From Ephemerocybe angulata (lineage: Eukaryota > Basidiomycota > Agaricomycetes > Agaricales > Psathyrellaceae): a stretch of DNA of 64,000 nt. This document shows, in pieces, positions 12,245-23,506 of this stretch (the stretch's first letter is position 1; each line of letters begins with the position of its first letter). The translations under genes were made by a program, and so were the position numbers. The stretch is taken from the NCBI GenBank assembly GCA_013368325.1, contig JAACJK010000001.1, forward strand, positions 1,364,001 through 1,428,000. The letters run 5' to 3'. The notes under the pieces were generated by a model. It searched no databases and was not told the DNA's origin. It saw nothing but the letters and a program-made list of their open reading frames with translations.

Positions 12245-13543
12245 TCATTCCCATATTACCAGTGTCCCATCACGCCCTTTGTACGTGAGAGAAGTGAAGA
12301 TACGGGTGAATAGGTCGACAATAACGACGTTCGTGGCATTGGCGCGCAGTGAGGTGAGGAAAGGGGCAACTGGCTCCCACTGCGACATCGTCCGAGAAAA
12401 ATCAACAGGGTCGTCGTGGAATGCGACAGTGATTGAATCGTCTTCAGTTTCGTTGCTAGAATATTTGGGCAATGGGGAGAAGTTGATGACCTGGGAGGAG
12501 TCGCTTTGGACAACAGACATTCGGTTTCCAACAGGATTTTTCTGTGGTAGTATATATTCGGTAAGAAGGCGGGATATGACGGTGTCCGCCAGGCGATTAT
12601 CGTCTTCCTGAATGCGACTTGTTTTGAATCGGATTGAGCGGAGCAGCGGCGCGGATATCCTTGCGAAGAGGAAGTGTAAGATGGAGGTCGGGAGCATCAA
12701 TGTGAGGGCTGTGAGCTTGGGGAGCAGTGTCGTTTCCTCCTTGGAGACCGCTGATTCGGCCATGGTGTATGGCACTCGTAGCGATATCTCCAGGTGTACT
12801 TCTTCCAGAGTGATGCTACACTTCTTTAACAGCTCAAGGTAGTGGACAGGTCCATACCGATGAAGCTCAGACTCAACTCGGGGCAGGCAGATGTGGAGGG
12901 TGCGGAGATTGCCAAGGCGTAAATGATTAAGGTCAACCCAACAGTGAGTTAGGGTAACGGATTTGAGGGTATGGAGATTGCTGTTTAGGATGCGGGAAGG
13001 GAAAATTTGGAACCTCTGTGCGGACATCGTTGTCAATGTAATATCTTCCAGGGCATCGACTGGTGCAACAGGCGCTGAAGATGCCATGGCATAATAAAGA
13101 TCGTTAAAGAGGACCGTGTAAGACCTGAAGCGATGTATCTGTCGGAACTCGCCGACCGCTGCCAGAGAGCTGACCTCGACTGCAATCGGTTGGTACGACG
13201 AGGCAAGTCGTTCCCATCCAACATCCAGCGTCAGGTTCCCGCAACGTTGGAGGAACGTTGCTGTCATTTCGTAGGGCCTGGGGCCGTGCCTGTTGTGCAG
13301 GAAGGCGTAACATTTCCAGAGCTCTGGGCATCCCAAGGCAATGCTTCTCCAGCGTGAGCAGGTGTGCGAGATGGCGATGATGTTGTGGAATGCGGGCAGT
13401 GATCGTTGGGCGTTGAGGACGAAGATCGCTCCCAAAAGTTCATTCGGGAGGGTATTAATCGGACAGGGGGACTTTAGGGCCACGGATTCCTGGACATCGC
13501 AGGTAATGGGTTCCAGTGTTTGTGTTTCGTGCTCGTTGGACAT
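12245..13543 (-). CDS. F-box protein, single exon
   Basis: The frame encodes 432 residues. An F-box-like segment lies at residues 28-75 (INTLPNELLGAIFVL, then CSRWRSIALGCPELWKC), followed by leucine-rich stretches resembling irregular LRRs (NLRTLHICLPRVES, LLPKLTALTLMLP). F-box proteins recruit substrates to SCF ubiquitin ligases through Skp1; the substrate here is unknown. It lacks the C-x3-C-x-C motif of its neighbours, so it belongs to a different F-box subfamily. Its ATG is 68 bp from the ATG of the divergent F-box gene to the right, so the two must share control sequence. Confidence 0.8.
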   Translation of the reverse strand: MSNEHETQTLEPITCDVQESVALKSPCPINTLPNELLGAIFVLNAQRSLPAFHNIIAISHTCSRWRSIALGCPELWKCYAFLHNRHGPRPYEMTATFLQRCGNLTLDVGWERLASSYQPIAVEVSSLAAVGEFRQIHRFRSYTVLFNDLYYAMASSAPVAPVDALEDITLTTMSAQRFQIFPSRILNSNLHTLKSVTLTHCWVDLNHLRLGNLRTLHICLPRVESELHRYGPVHYLELLKKCSITLEEVHLEISLRVPYTMAESAVSKEETTLLPKLTALTLMLPTSILHFLFARISAPLLRSIRFKTSRIQEDDNRLADTVISRLLTEYILPQKNPVGNRMSVVQSDSSQVINFSPLPKYSSNETEDDSITVAFHDDPVDFSRTMSQWEPVAPFLTSLRANATNVVIVDLFTRIFTSLTYKGRDGTLVIWE

Positions 13544-13611
13544 GGTGGTTGCGGAAAGAGTCGTGTCGGACCTTGAATCACTCTAGGCTCTCAACCATCA
13601 CGTCGACATCG

Positions 13612-15135
13612 ATGACCCCCATTTGTATTCCCTCAGAGATATATCAACAAATCTTCGAATGGCATCTGGGGCCACGGAGTAGGACTCATGACGATGATGC
13701 CTACAACTTAGAGCGACGCCAAAGACCTGTTCTTCTATCGCATGTCTGTCGCGATTGGAGGGTAGCGGCCCTTGGGCACCCGTATCTATGGACAGACGTC
13801 CAGATTCACGGGAAATCGGAGCTCTATTTTTCGTTCCTCCAAAGATCGAATCCGCTTCTGGCAGACCTCACAATCGTAGCCAGGGGAAAACTCTCGTTGA
13901 TTGCTGTTATATCAATTCTGACGAAGAAGTTTGGAATCTCTCAAGAAGGCCTAGAGAGGGTTCGGTCGATCCACCTTTTCGTGTACTCCCATGACCAATC
14001 GCCTTACGTTCTCATGCCTATTCGGCCGCACGACCTTCCTGCTCTGCGCACATTCCGTGTCCACTTGGCCGCCCCTTTAATTCCATGGTGGAGGAGGTCC
14101 GATTGGACAGGCGTGCACCATCATATCCCTTTACTCACCAACCCGACCTCTCTCGAAAACGTCATCCTCACAGGAATATGCGTCCGGTGTGCTCCCCGAC
14201 CGGAGTACCTCACGACTCTAGAACTTCACAGATTGTCAAATACGCTCGAACTCGATCTCGCCAAGTTGCAGGCCATCCTCGACCTGTTCCCTCGGCTTGA
14301 AACCCTCGTCATAGGAAGGTTGACCGTGCCCCCAAACAACGGGATACCTTCTTCAAAATCTGTCAAGGCCCCTGTACTGAAAAGATTCGCGGTTGCCTCG
14401 CCTATACTCGACCGTTACCGCACCCCCAGCCTTGAGGGCGAGTGCCACCATTTGTGTCCCTGCTTACTCCGGCACCTTGTTCTGGACAACCTGGAATACC
14501 TCGAGATAACAGGCGAATATTATCATGCTCTCCCACATCTTTCAAAGCTTCTTGCACCAAAACCCGAGGGCAGAGAGGCGGAGCAGGTCACTTTGATGCT
14601 CAACGGAGTAAACACCGCACAACACGAGGAGCTCTCGGAGGAGGTGTCGTGGGGCTTGCCCATGGCTGAACACATTCACTTGCACATCATTTTACAAGAG
14701 CCTTGCTCCATCATTGAGCCATGGCTCTGGGAAACACGGGGAAGATTCCGAAGCTTTACGGTGTACATTCCAGAGTCCCAGCAGCACCTCATTCACGCCA
14801 TTCCAACCATCCATCGCAACCCTGTCAGAAATGGCTATATTCCTCTCCTCCTTTACCAGAATGGTGGTGATGGCCCCATTTCACCAGACTCTGGGCTGTC
14901 CCCGACCCCAGACATACCAGAGTTGGACTCGAGAGCACCCTTTCTGGACGCGGCCGTTATGAAGGAGAAGTTCGGCGATACCGAGTCCGGCCAGTCGGAT
15001 TTGGGAGGGTATTATTTTGACATCTTCGGTGAACAAATCGACCAATACGACACGGAGGGGCTGTACTATGGAGACGACAGATTTGTGGACGACGCTTTGG
15101 AACTGGAGGCTTGGGTCCGTGCCGGCAATACGTAG
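13612..15135 (+). CDS. F-box protein with central C-x3-C-x-C motif
   Basis: Single exon, 507 residues. ATG 13612 is used because the paralogs also start just before the F-box; the frame is open further left without an ATG. The F-box lies at residues 2-65 (ICIPSEIYQQIFEW, LSHVCRDWRVAALGHPYLWTDV). Leucine-rich stretches follow (LFPRLETLVIGRL). Residues C278, C282 and C284 form C-x3-C-x-C, directly followed by a DNLEYLEITG segment. The C-terminus carries SRAPFLD and an acidic, tyrosine-rich tail. Closest relatives here are the decayed copy at 26.8-27.9 kb and the genes at 41.3, 57.8 and 61.4 kb. A substrate adaptor role for an SCF ligase is inferred from the F-box alone. The stop codon lies inside a 170-bp tandem repeat. 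Confidence 0.82.
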   Translation: MTPICIPSEIYQQIFEWHLGPRSRTHDDDAYNLERRQRPVLLSHVCRDWRVAALGHPYLWTDVQIHGKSELYFSFLQRSNPLLADLTIVARGKLSLIAVISILTKKFGISQEGLERVRSIHLFVYSHDQSPYVLMPIRPHDLPALRTFRVHLAAPLIPWWRRSDWTGVHHHIPLLTNPTSLENVILTGICVRCAPRPEYLTTLELHRLSNTLELDLAKLQAILDLFPRLETLVIGRLTVPPNNGIPSSKSVKAPVLKRFAVASPILDRYRTPSLEGECHHLCPCLLRHLVLDNLEYLEITGEYYHALPHLSKLLAPKPEGREAEQVTLMLNGVNTAQHEELSEEVSWGLPMAEHIHLHIILQEPCSIIEPWLWETRGRFRSFTVYIPESQQHLIHAIPTIHRNPVRNGYIPLLLYQNGGDGPISPDSGLSPTPDIPELDSRAPFLDAAVMKEKFGDTESGQSDLGGYYFDIFGEQIDQYDTEGLYYGDDRFVDDALELEAWVRAGNT

Positions 15136-15469
15136 AGATCGATAAGCGGACTCACAGTTTGGCTTTACCTGTATACCGCCTAGAAGGTATCTAGGAGCGT
15201 ATTCGTCACTGTAGTGTTTAGGGGCGGCACAAATACATTGAAAACAAGTGTGGATCATTACAAGGGAGCCAAAGGCAGAGAACCGAAAAGAGTTCGGATA
15301 CGTAGAGATCGATAAGCGGACTCACAGTTTGGCTTTACCTGTATACCGCCTAGAAGGTATCTAGGAGCGTATTCGTCACTGTAGTGTTTAGGGGCGGCAC
15401 AAATACATTGAAAACAAGTATGGATCATTACAAGGGAGCCAAAGGCAGAGAACCGAAAAGAGTTCGGAC
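15131..15469. repeat. 170-bp tandem duplication, two copies
   Basis: 15131-15300 and 15301-15469 are the same sequence with period 170; I see one difference (GTGTGG versus GTATGG near the end). The first copy begins inside the last codons of the F-box gene, so its stop codon TAG is duplicated too. Near-identity points to a very recent slippage or unequal exchange, or to an assembly artefact. Confidence 0.93.
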
Positions 15470-15537
15470 ACAACACACATACAGTATACTACACATAGCC
15501 GAGCCTAAAGAATTCCCGAAGATATTTCAGAACCCAA

Positions 15538-16263
15538 TTACAAGCCCAAGGCAACGAGGAGGAGAACCCATCCCAGGCCGCTCAGCAAGCCACTCACGAC
15601 CTTCAGCCTGTTCAAAGCGTAAGCAATGCGCCTACTATGAGTGTATGAAAGACGACTTACAAAGCAGCAACGAGCTTGAGGACACCAATGAGAACGATCT
15701 CGAGACCGAAGAGAAGCTTGATGAGGGCAGCCTCAAGACCGAACTTGGGGAAGAGAGGGTAGAACTGAGGCTTCTTGGTCTTGACGTTGTTGGAGGTCGT
15801 GGCGATGTCCTAATGCGCAATAAATGTCGGTGAGCATTGCACGTCGACCGAGGTTGAGAATTATACTTACGGAGTAGATCGAAGCAACCTTGGTCGCGAC
15901 TTCGTCCTGGGAGGCGCCGGACTGGTCAACTGGGCCCAGAGCGTTGAGCTGGGTGGAGCTGGTGTCAAGGGAGCTGACGAGCTCGGCGATCAGAGGCTCA
16001 AAGTCGGACTCGGTGGAAGACTCAGAATCAGCGAGGCTGTCTGTATTCCGCAAGGACATAGGTCAGTGGTCGCCAAACAATTTCTAAACTGCAAGAAATT
16101 TACCAATCTGGGGCAAGATGCTGCCGGTGCTGGACTGCAGAGTTTCGATGATGGCCAAGACGCTGCTGATGTCCTGGCGCTTCTCGACGACGGGGGCGGG
16201 GGAGGCAGCGGCGCAGATGGCACCGAGAGCGAAGAAAGAGGCGACGATGGACTTGAAGTACAT
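15538..16263 (-). CDS. Secreted SC15-like protein, copy A
   Basis: Four exons on the minus strand (16263-16104, 16040-15871, 15809-15661, 15607-15538) give 182 residues. A signal peptide of about 20 residues is followed by a short SPAPV-type propeptide ending in a KR Kex2-like site, a polar Ser/Thr/Gln-rich helical half, and a very hydrophobic C-terminal half (KLLFGLEIVLVGVLKLVA-like, then GLLSGLGWVLLL-like). This plan resembles, from memory, SC15 of Schizophyllum commune, a secreted protein with a hydrophilic and a hydrophobic half that helps aerial hyphae form and attach. Exon 2 is 3 nt longer than in copies B and C, and the protein is clearly more diverged from them than they are from each other. 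A TATA box and a conserved CAGCAGCAGC leader lie upstream. Confidence 0.8.
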
Positions 16264-16340
16264 AGTGAGTTAGGACTGTTTAGCTTTGCTGCGAGGAGGT
16301 GCTGCTGTTGCTGAAGTATATCCTCGAGACCTGTAGAGCT

Positions 16341-16346
16341 TTTATA
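16341..16346 (-). promoter_or_regulatory. TATA box of SC15-like copy A
   Basis: TATAAA on the minus strand, 78-83 bp before the ATG, in the context TCGAGGTATAAAAGC. The same element sits at the same distance in copies B and C, followed by a shared CAG-repeat leader, which suggests a strong TATA-driven promoter. Confidence 0.65.
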
Positions 16347-17657
16347 CCTCGACCAGACATCCAAGTTTGCTTCAAGTGGACCTCAGAATTGTTCGCGCCT
16401 TTGCGCGAGACTAAGGCGTAGGTCTAGATGTGACGTCTCTAACGAAGTATGACGCGCCAGTGATGTTTCGTTCGCGCTTCCAAGTTGATTTTTTCACAGG
16501 AGTCAAAGTGAGCAGCGCATTCCGTTATGGAAGGAGGCGGACCTAATGAGGGAATACACCCTCGATGGTCGCGAGGCGAAGCAACCCTCGGATTTTCTCT
16601 CTCCACTCGACACAGCACCTTTTTCGTCGCGTGGACTCTAAATCTGGAAACGAGAAACCGACTGGCCTGAGACGTGCAGCACAAGTGTGTAACAGAATCA
16701 AGTTGACGCCATTCCGTCGGAGACTCTGCACCTCGAGAATTCTACGTTTTACGACACTGGATTCAGCAAGAAGGGTGATATGATAATCTCGGGCGCCACC
16801 CACCATGGTGTGTCGGCGCTTCCTAGCACAATAAACTGGTTGCTGAAAGCCATTCTCCTCGAGGTTCGCACTTTTAGTAGGGTCGACGATCGTGGAGCAC
16901 GGCGCTTCTTAGTTGTTCATGTCCGAACGCTCGGTCAACCAGTTGACACGCTGGATCGCATGGGGCGGGAGTTGTCATTTCATCGTCAAGTTTGATACTC
17001 CTGCGTCATTCGAAGAACTTCGAGTGCCAGAATATCATAGGGAAAACCAGCATGGAGCAGTAGCTAGCGGGTTCGAGCGAGATACTTTCCAACCTTTCCC
17101 CCCTTCACTGACGCCATTTATCTACAACTTCGGTCATTGTTGACAGTGAACGGAGACTAATAGACGGAGCGGCTTTCGAGCACAGCGGTGAAGCCTTAGG
17201 TATCAGGCCTTAGAAGTGCTCGGAAACTGTGCATCGTCCTAGGGTGTAAGAGAGCGCATCAAGAGCAAGCTTTCTCTGACTGTGGGGTTTCAAAATGCTC
17301 GAGGGTGGTGCCAGAGGTGCAGGATAGTCAATCCGGAGTCGTTTGTCGACGCGAAAGTACCAGAGTATGGCCCAGCCCAGGGTGTTTAGCCAGTGAGACA
17401 AGTGGTCCTGACGATCGCTAACAAGCAAAGAGGAAGGCACATGGGTGTGGCCATGATAGTAGACCAACACAAGCCGGTCGAACCAATTCTGAGTGAGCTT
17501 CTAATTCCCACGACCAAGCGCACTCGGTGCATTGCACCCGCCCCTGCAGGTTTCTCTCATCCCCTCATCTCCCCGTCGCCCATTCCTTAGGCGCTCACTA
17601 ACCCATTCCCCAATGTATTGACGCTCATTCAACTCCACGCTCTCTAAATAAATAACC
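16347..17657. other. Intergenic region
   Basis: About 1.3 kb upstream of SC15-like copy A and the GPI-type gene. A short match (GTGAGCAGCGCAT, near 16509) recurs upstream of copy B near 24480, so part of the promoter region was probably duplicated with the genes. No gene seen. Confidence 0.4.
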
Positions 17658-18327
17658 ATGTTCTACACCCTTCTCGGCGTACTATTCTCCATCCTCTTCT
17701 CCGCGACCGTGATACCCGTGCCCACGGCCTACGCCGCCTTCACCACCTCCGTGACCTCAGGAAACGACACGAGCGCCATCGAGCAGAACGATGCCGGCTC
17801 CTGGTGCTACTACCCTGCACCCGCGAAGGAGCGCACAGTCCTCCCCAGCACCGACTGCATCGGGGACGTAGCGGATTTCCGCGCAGTCATGTTGACCCAT
17901 ATCAAGCAAACCCAGGCCATCTTGTACTACTCTGCCTCCCTCGAGGTTCTCGGAGGCGCAGACTTCCTCGTCGCCAGTAATCCAGGGAAGACGTACCTAT
18001 GTTATAGTGGAAAGGCGACGGACGGGATGTACGAGACGGGGTGCGAGATTGCGGTGAGGGATAATCAGTTCGGGTTGGGCAAGTTCGGGAATCGGACGGT
18101 CTGTTTGGTAGAGAACGCGCAGACAAAAGTCACAGATGGCTGTTATGCTCCTGTTGGAACTGCAAGTGTTACGGACGGAGGCAACGGCGCGTCAACTTTA
18201 AGCTATACCGGAGGTGAGCCATTCAATTCCGGTCTCTACTGATATTAGTCCGGCTAATAGTGGCGTCAATACAGGGCTATTACTCGCTCCAGCTCTTATC
18301 TATATCCTCGCGACGCAACTACTGTAA
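17658..18327 (+). CDS. Small cysteine-containing secreted protein with GPI-anchor-like tail
   Basis: Exons 17658-18213 and 18275-18327 (61-bp intron) encode 202 residues. The first 26 residues form a signal peptide (LLGVLFSILFSATVIPVPTAYA). The mature part has eight or so cysteines and NRT/NDT-type sequons. Splicing replaces a polar read-through tail with GGLLLAPALIYILATQLL, a short hydrophobic end preceded by small residues, which fits a GPI attachment signal. It is therefore probably displayed on the plasma membrane or wall. I do not recognise the family; function unknown. Confidence 0.75.
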
Positions 18328-18673
18328 AGCCACAGATCCCCCTCATACCTTCGACCTAGACTGCGGCTCACTACGGCCAACGGACAGACGAAAATACCAA
18401 TGCCATGTGGCACCTTACGGACATCTTTGTAACCAGATACCATACGCACAGACACGATCTTAATGGACAAATTGTTGTATCCCATAGGCTTCTGGCATTA
18501 ATTAAATGTTTAAGAGACATCCAAGAGACATGTGGCAAGGTACGAACTAACTACCATAAAGCGGGGGGAAAGGGGACCAGTTGGGATGCTGAGAGAGTTA
18601 AAGGATGATATGGGAATACTTGTAACACGAATATGTCAATGGTATGGACACCCTAGAGAAACCATCTAGGCGT
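18328..18673. other. Convergent intergenic spacer
   Basis: 345 bp between two convergent genes; contains only what should be their two 3' UTRs. No gene seen. Confidence 0.4.
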
Positions 18674-20153
18674 TTACAAGAGGGAATCCATCTTAGAAAG
18701 AACCTCCAAAACACCAGCAATAAGTTCAAACGACAAATCCTCGTCGCCGTCCTTTGCTTCCTTTTTGGCCTCCTGCACCAATCCCAGAACCGCCTCCCGT
18801 CCACTGAGCTCCCCACTGCCCATACCGATCTTGTTCATCTGCTGTCGCCGAGCCCTCGGCGTCGCAGGTCCCCCTGATCCAAAGCCTGTCGGAGAACTTG
18901 CTCCTCCACCGAATGGCCATACGATGAACTCGTTCAAGATCTCCTCACAGCGTCCAAACGCAGCCTCTCTTTCCTCGAATCCTAGTCTGTCGAAGGCGTT
19001 ATCGAGAACACTCGCGCAGTATGCTGCCGAGACGAGGCAGATAGCCCGGACAACACGGCACTGGATTCCCTCCTTGTCGAGGGCGGTTGGGGGAATAGCG
19101 GAGGTGGTAGAGGTGAGTAGTGACACAGTTCGATTGATGATGGATTCCTTGACACGCATGTCGGCGACAGGATGCGTGGCCATGTCAAAGAGGAGGAAGT
19201 TGCGCTTCTCCGTGCGCAGGACACCTTTGTCTACCAGTCCCTTCAGAAGGCGTTCCCGGACTTGCTTCAGCTGGAATCCGATTTTCATAACATTCCATGT
19301 CTCCCCTGCGGACTGGGTAAGGAGAGCGCTATGGAGGTGCTGTGATGTTCACGTACCGCTCATCAAGTCCACCCAGGTGTTCACGCTGTACTTCTCTAGC
19401 TCTTGCTGGCCCTTCATCAATCTGAGCGCCTCGTCCAGGAGCGTTTCCCCAGTCTGTTTGTCGTTGATCACCTCTACCAGCCTCTCGCCCGGGGGGACAT
19501 GTCTCCGATTTGGGTCCTTAACCAGCGCGATACGTCTCCGCAGCGCCAGTTCGATGAGAATGCAGCCGCGCAGCGCATACGAGATGTTGTCGTTCCAGAA
19601 CGATAGGTACCCCTATGCACGGGAGTGCTATGATCAGTCAGAGTTGAAGCAACCCCGTAAAAGCGGGATAACAGCAGATCGCGGGGTGTACTGTACCTAC
19701 CTGTTTATCCTTGACGCCCAAGAGCATTATCTCTTCCATAATCGTCAATTTGGGCAGCTTTCCCCCGACCTTGGACTCCTCCCCTGCGGCATCCACCAGG
19801 TCGCGCGGGTCATATGCGATCCTGTTGCCCCCGGAGTATTCGAATGCGGAGCCGCCAGCGTGATACGAGGATTGGGGGGTGTGCTCTGCGCTGACGCTTG
19901 CCCGGCCGTTTTCGTTGCTGCTGCCGCCGTTGGAGTAGGACTTGTTGGTACCGTCGTCTTCCGTGAGGCCGCCGGATGTAGAGTGGTTGGCTACACGCCG
20001 GCGTTGGAGACCGCCTGCTGAGGACATTGGTGGTGTCGGCGAATGAGGATTTTGACCAACTTGGCCACGACGGTCATCATCACCCATGGGAGCTGTCTTC
20101 GGCAACTGCCGAGATGCATCCTTGGGTCTGTCCAGCGCCGACTGCGATGCCAT
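18674..20153 (-). CDS. VPS74: Vps74/GOLPH3-family Golgi phosphoprotein (GPP34 domain)
   Basis: Three exons on the minus strand (20153-19701, 19612-19357, 19305-18674) encode 446 residues. The family binds PI4P on Golgi membranes and cytosolic tails of glycosyltransferases, retaining them in the Golgi with COPI. The GPP34 domain runs from about residue 135 ([16 protein letters not shown]) to the end, with [16 protein letters not shown] spanning the exon 1-2 junction and carrying the conserved PI4P-contact Trp, and the basic hairpin [16 protein letters not shown] near residue 270. The 130-residue N-terminal extension is disordered and longer than in yeast Vps74 (345 residues in total). An insert with [14 protein letters not shown] interrupts the C-terminal part of the domain. 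Assignment is firm. Confidence 0.95.
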
Positions 20154-20823
20154 TCCGACATCTTTGCGGTTGAAGCATCTTTATAGATGGTATCACCCCA
20201 AGAACGAGGTAGCTATGTTTTATCTTTTCCTAAGTGTCTGCTGAATTGGACAATCTCGGCTCACTTCGCGAATGTCAATGATCAGTTTGAGTTAACGTTC
20301 AGCAGCTTCAGCTTCGACCAAGCTTCCCCAGGAAGCTTCAGGAACGATATTTCTTGCCAAAACTGCTGTAGAAAATGGGTACCTTTAGCTCCTGGACTGC
20401 CTCTAGATCATCGCCGACAGCGGGCTTTGCGCGCTCCATCCACCAAGGAGGTTTCAAACACACTGCTTTCATTATTGACACAAGAGCCCCCGTCACAGCA
20501 ATCGATGCTCGAAGTGCAATTGATAAAGAATAGAAAGCTACAAAACCTTTCTGAAGAGGCATATGTCTATGCTCTATGCAAATCCTCTCCTCCCTTGGGT
20601 TGGAGGAGGGAGACCTTTGAAGCTATTTATGGAACAGCTTCCTGAAACGAACGATTGGCGGTAACTGGCAAAAAGGGGCTATTTATAGCCTAGGGAGCAG
20701 ATGCTTGACCAAGGCGATGATGGTGTTCGTAAACTCGGGCTTCTAAGCCCTCTTTCTCTCTCCACTACCACCACCTGCTATTGTCCATCCTTTTGACCGA
20801 CATCGGAGACCCTGAACGGCACG
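20154..20823. other. Divergent promoter region between VPS74 and GH17 genes
   Basis: 670 bp between two divergent ATGs. TATA-like elements occur near 20180 and 20625 and in GGCTATTTATAGCC at about 20678. A 152-codon frame at 20187-20645 has no motif and no splice partner. Confidence 0.4.
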
Positions 20824-23007
20824 ATGAGCGCTGGACGATACACTGATCATGTTTCCTCCTCGGCTAGAGATCCCTTTGCCGACAACCCTTCGAACGATCG
20901 CGGCTATGGCCAGGGCAGCCAGGACTATAATTACAACCCACAAGGAGGTTCGGGAGGCCAGGTGAGTATCTTTTTATCCAACCAGACTCTGGCAGCCTGC
21001 CCGGCAGACGACTGTGCAACAAGGCCCACATCTCAGCTTAGCCTCGCCCTCATCGAGCTCATCGGCTTTGCATAAATTGGCTTCACGGGTTCGCTTCTGA
21101 AGACGGCTGACCGATTCTCCTTTGCTTTTCTAGTCCAACGATATCCCGCTCCAACCGGCAGCAAACCCCGGCATATTTTCGAGCAGCGGATATACTGGCG
21201 TCCCTCGCAACGACTCGGAAGTCGACCTCGCATCCGGACAATACTCAACCCCCTCAATACTTGCTGCGGGGCGGACGCAGGGCGGGAATCAGCCGTATTA
21301 CGCCAGCAGCGGATTCTCGATGTCAGATAGAGGGGTCTCCGGCGGGGCAAAACCTGAGGGGTCGTTTGGGTTTCCCGTGAGACCAAGCTCAAGTGGGGCG
21401 GACAGTGGGCCGTCGCCTTGGCTGCAGCAACAGCAAAAACGGGAGAAGCGGTCGAAACTGCTGGTGAGTCTCTCCAATATTGTCCTTTGAAACCTTTCTC
21501 ATCCATGTCTGTCCGATAGATTTGGGGCTTAGTCGTCGCTGTGGTGGGCATCGCCATCATTGGCATTGTCATCGGAGTGGTTGTGTCGAAGAACAAGAAC
21601 AAAAATAGTAGCTCTAGTAGCTCGTCGTCAAGTACTGCTTATCCCGCCCTATCGGAATACGCCTGTGCTAATTTAATTACCCTCTAGGTAAAGGCATTGT
21701 GAAGCAGACGGACCCCAACGATCCCAGCACTTTCGTCAAGGACTCCAGACTGCATCAGTCATTCTACGGGCTTGCCTATACACCTGCGGACTCGCAGCTT
21801 CCAGGGTGTGGTAACAAATTGGGTGGGTGGCGTAACTCACTGTCTCATTAGATCAACTTTATCTTACCCCTCTCCGCTTACAGAGGATGTCATCGCTGAT
21901 ATCCAGCTGATGTCCCAATTGACGAAGGTGCGTTGCTTAGTCCTTAGTACTGAGTGTTTAAATCCTCATACTGCTACCAAACTAGAGGATCCGATTGTAT
22001 GGCTCCGACTGTAACCAGACAGCCCTTGTGGTAAGTTCGACTCGCTGTACACTCCTTTAATCGCTTGTTGACTCATTTCGCCCAGCTCGAAGCCATCAAG
22101 CGGACCAAGGTGGACATGCAGGTCTGGCTCGGCAACTACCCCATACCTACAGACAATGGCGTCGCATACAAACGCCAGAAAGATGCCATGCAAAAAGCTA
22201 TCCAAACTTACGGGACGGACAATATCGGTGGTATCACAGTCGGAAACGAGTTCATCCTAAAGTGCGTTCTGTTCCGTGGGGTTTGAATTCATCATTAATT
22301 TGTTCTCCTATAGCTACCTCGGGGCCAACGGAGGCACGGAAGCCAATAGCGCTGTCGGAGACCAGGGTGCTGCCCTCCTGCTCGCTGATATCCAGGATAC
22401 CCGGGATATGTTGACGTCTATGAACCTGAAAAAGACTATCCCTGTTGGAAACTCTGATGCTGGAAGTTACTTCAACACCAAAGTCCTGGAAGCCATCGAC
22501 TACGGGGTAAGTAACGATCTCCACACATGCAGCGGGTTTGAAGCTCAATTTGATTGATAGATGGCGAACGTACATCCGTGGTTTGCCAACGTTAGTGTGG
22601 ATGCTGCCGCCGCCTGGACGACGAATTTCTTCCAGGAGCAGAACGTCGACGTTGCAAATAAGCTTTCGAACAAGCCTCAGATGTATATCGCTGAGACGGG
22701 TTGGCCGACGCAATCGTCCGATGCAGGCAACGCAAACAATGGAGCTTCGCCCGCCAGTGTTGCAGGCTTGCAGACATTCATGGACACATTCGTGTGCCAG
22801 GCTAACACGAACGGCGTTGGATACTTCTTCTTCGAGTTCTTCGATGAGCCCTGGAAGGATGCGCAGTTCGGTGGTGTCGAGGGATGGTGGGGACTGTTCA
22901 CGAAGGAGTGAGTTGAAAGCCCATAATTGTGTTCTCTGTTTACTGACTCTTGCTTTTATAGTCGCCAACTGAAGAATATTACAATCCCGACATGTACGGC
23001 TCCTTGA
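20824..23007 (+). CDS. Membrane-anchored GH17 glucan endo-1,3-beta-glucosidase
   Basis: Ten exons splice in frame to 521 residues: 20824-20961, 21134-21463, 21520-21631, 21688-21822, 21884-21927, 21986-22030, 22086-22261, 22314-22506, 22561-22907, 22962-23007. The layout is that of BtgC-type fungal enzymes: a disordered cytosolic N-terminus (1-155), one TM anchor at about 157-180 (WGLVVAVVGIAIIGIVIGVVV), a serine-rich linker and a GH17 barrel from about 205 to the end. The expected acid/base is E323 in TVGNE and the nucleophile E436 in ETGWP, both present. It should hydrolyse or remodel beta-1,3-glucan in the wall as a type II membrane protein. It diverges from VPS74. Confidence 0.95.
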
Positions 23008-23506
23008 GCCTGTTGCATTAACTTCCATGACATGACTTCTTGATACACAAACCTTCCCATTCATCTATCAACCCCTGCATCTTCTGCCCGTTGTGTTCAG
23101 CTTTCGCTGAAATCATGCACCCCTTTTGACATGGACCTTCTATATTCCCCTTCCCCTAGATTGACTTTCCTGGACTTTATGCCGACATTGTAATAATTTG
23201 CCACGGACAGAATCTTTACGAATTTACGACCAGATTCGTTTCCTTCCCCATTCTCATAGCCTGGTAGCTTCTCAGAGGTGTATGTGGTGTGTATGACAAT
23301 GTGCGTATACTTCTAGTTTCACCTCGGCGGCTGGAGGCTTATTCTGTCACTTGCGTTCTAAGCAGATGTATTCGATACGGTCGCTTCACAAAACACCAAT
23401 GACATTCAAACATATACAAAACACGCTTAAGCTACAACGAATCGAACTCAAGGTAGTCCAAACACGTATACTATGAGCCCATAGACAAGGGACAGATGAA
23501 TCCAAC
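23008..23506. other. Convergent intergenic spacer
   Basis: About 500 bp of AT-richer sequence holding the 3' ends of the GH17 gene and SC15-like copy B. No gene seen. Confidence 0.4.

Noticed and set aside
20187..20645. 152-codon frame between VPS74 and the GH17 gene
   Set aside because: No recognisable domain and it occupies a divergent promoter; composition looks random.
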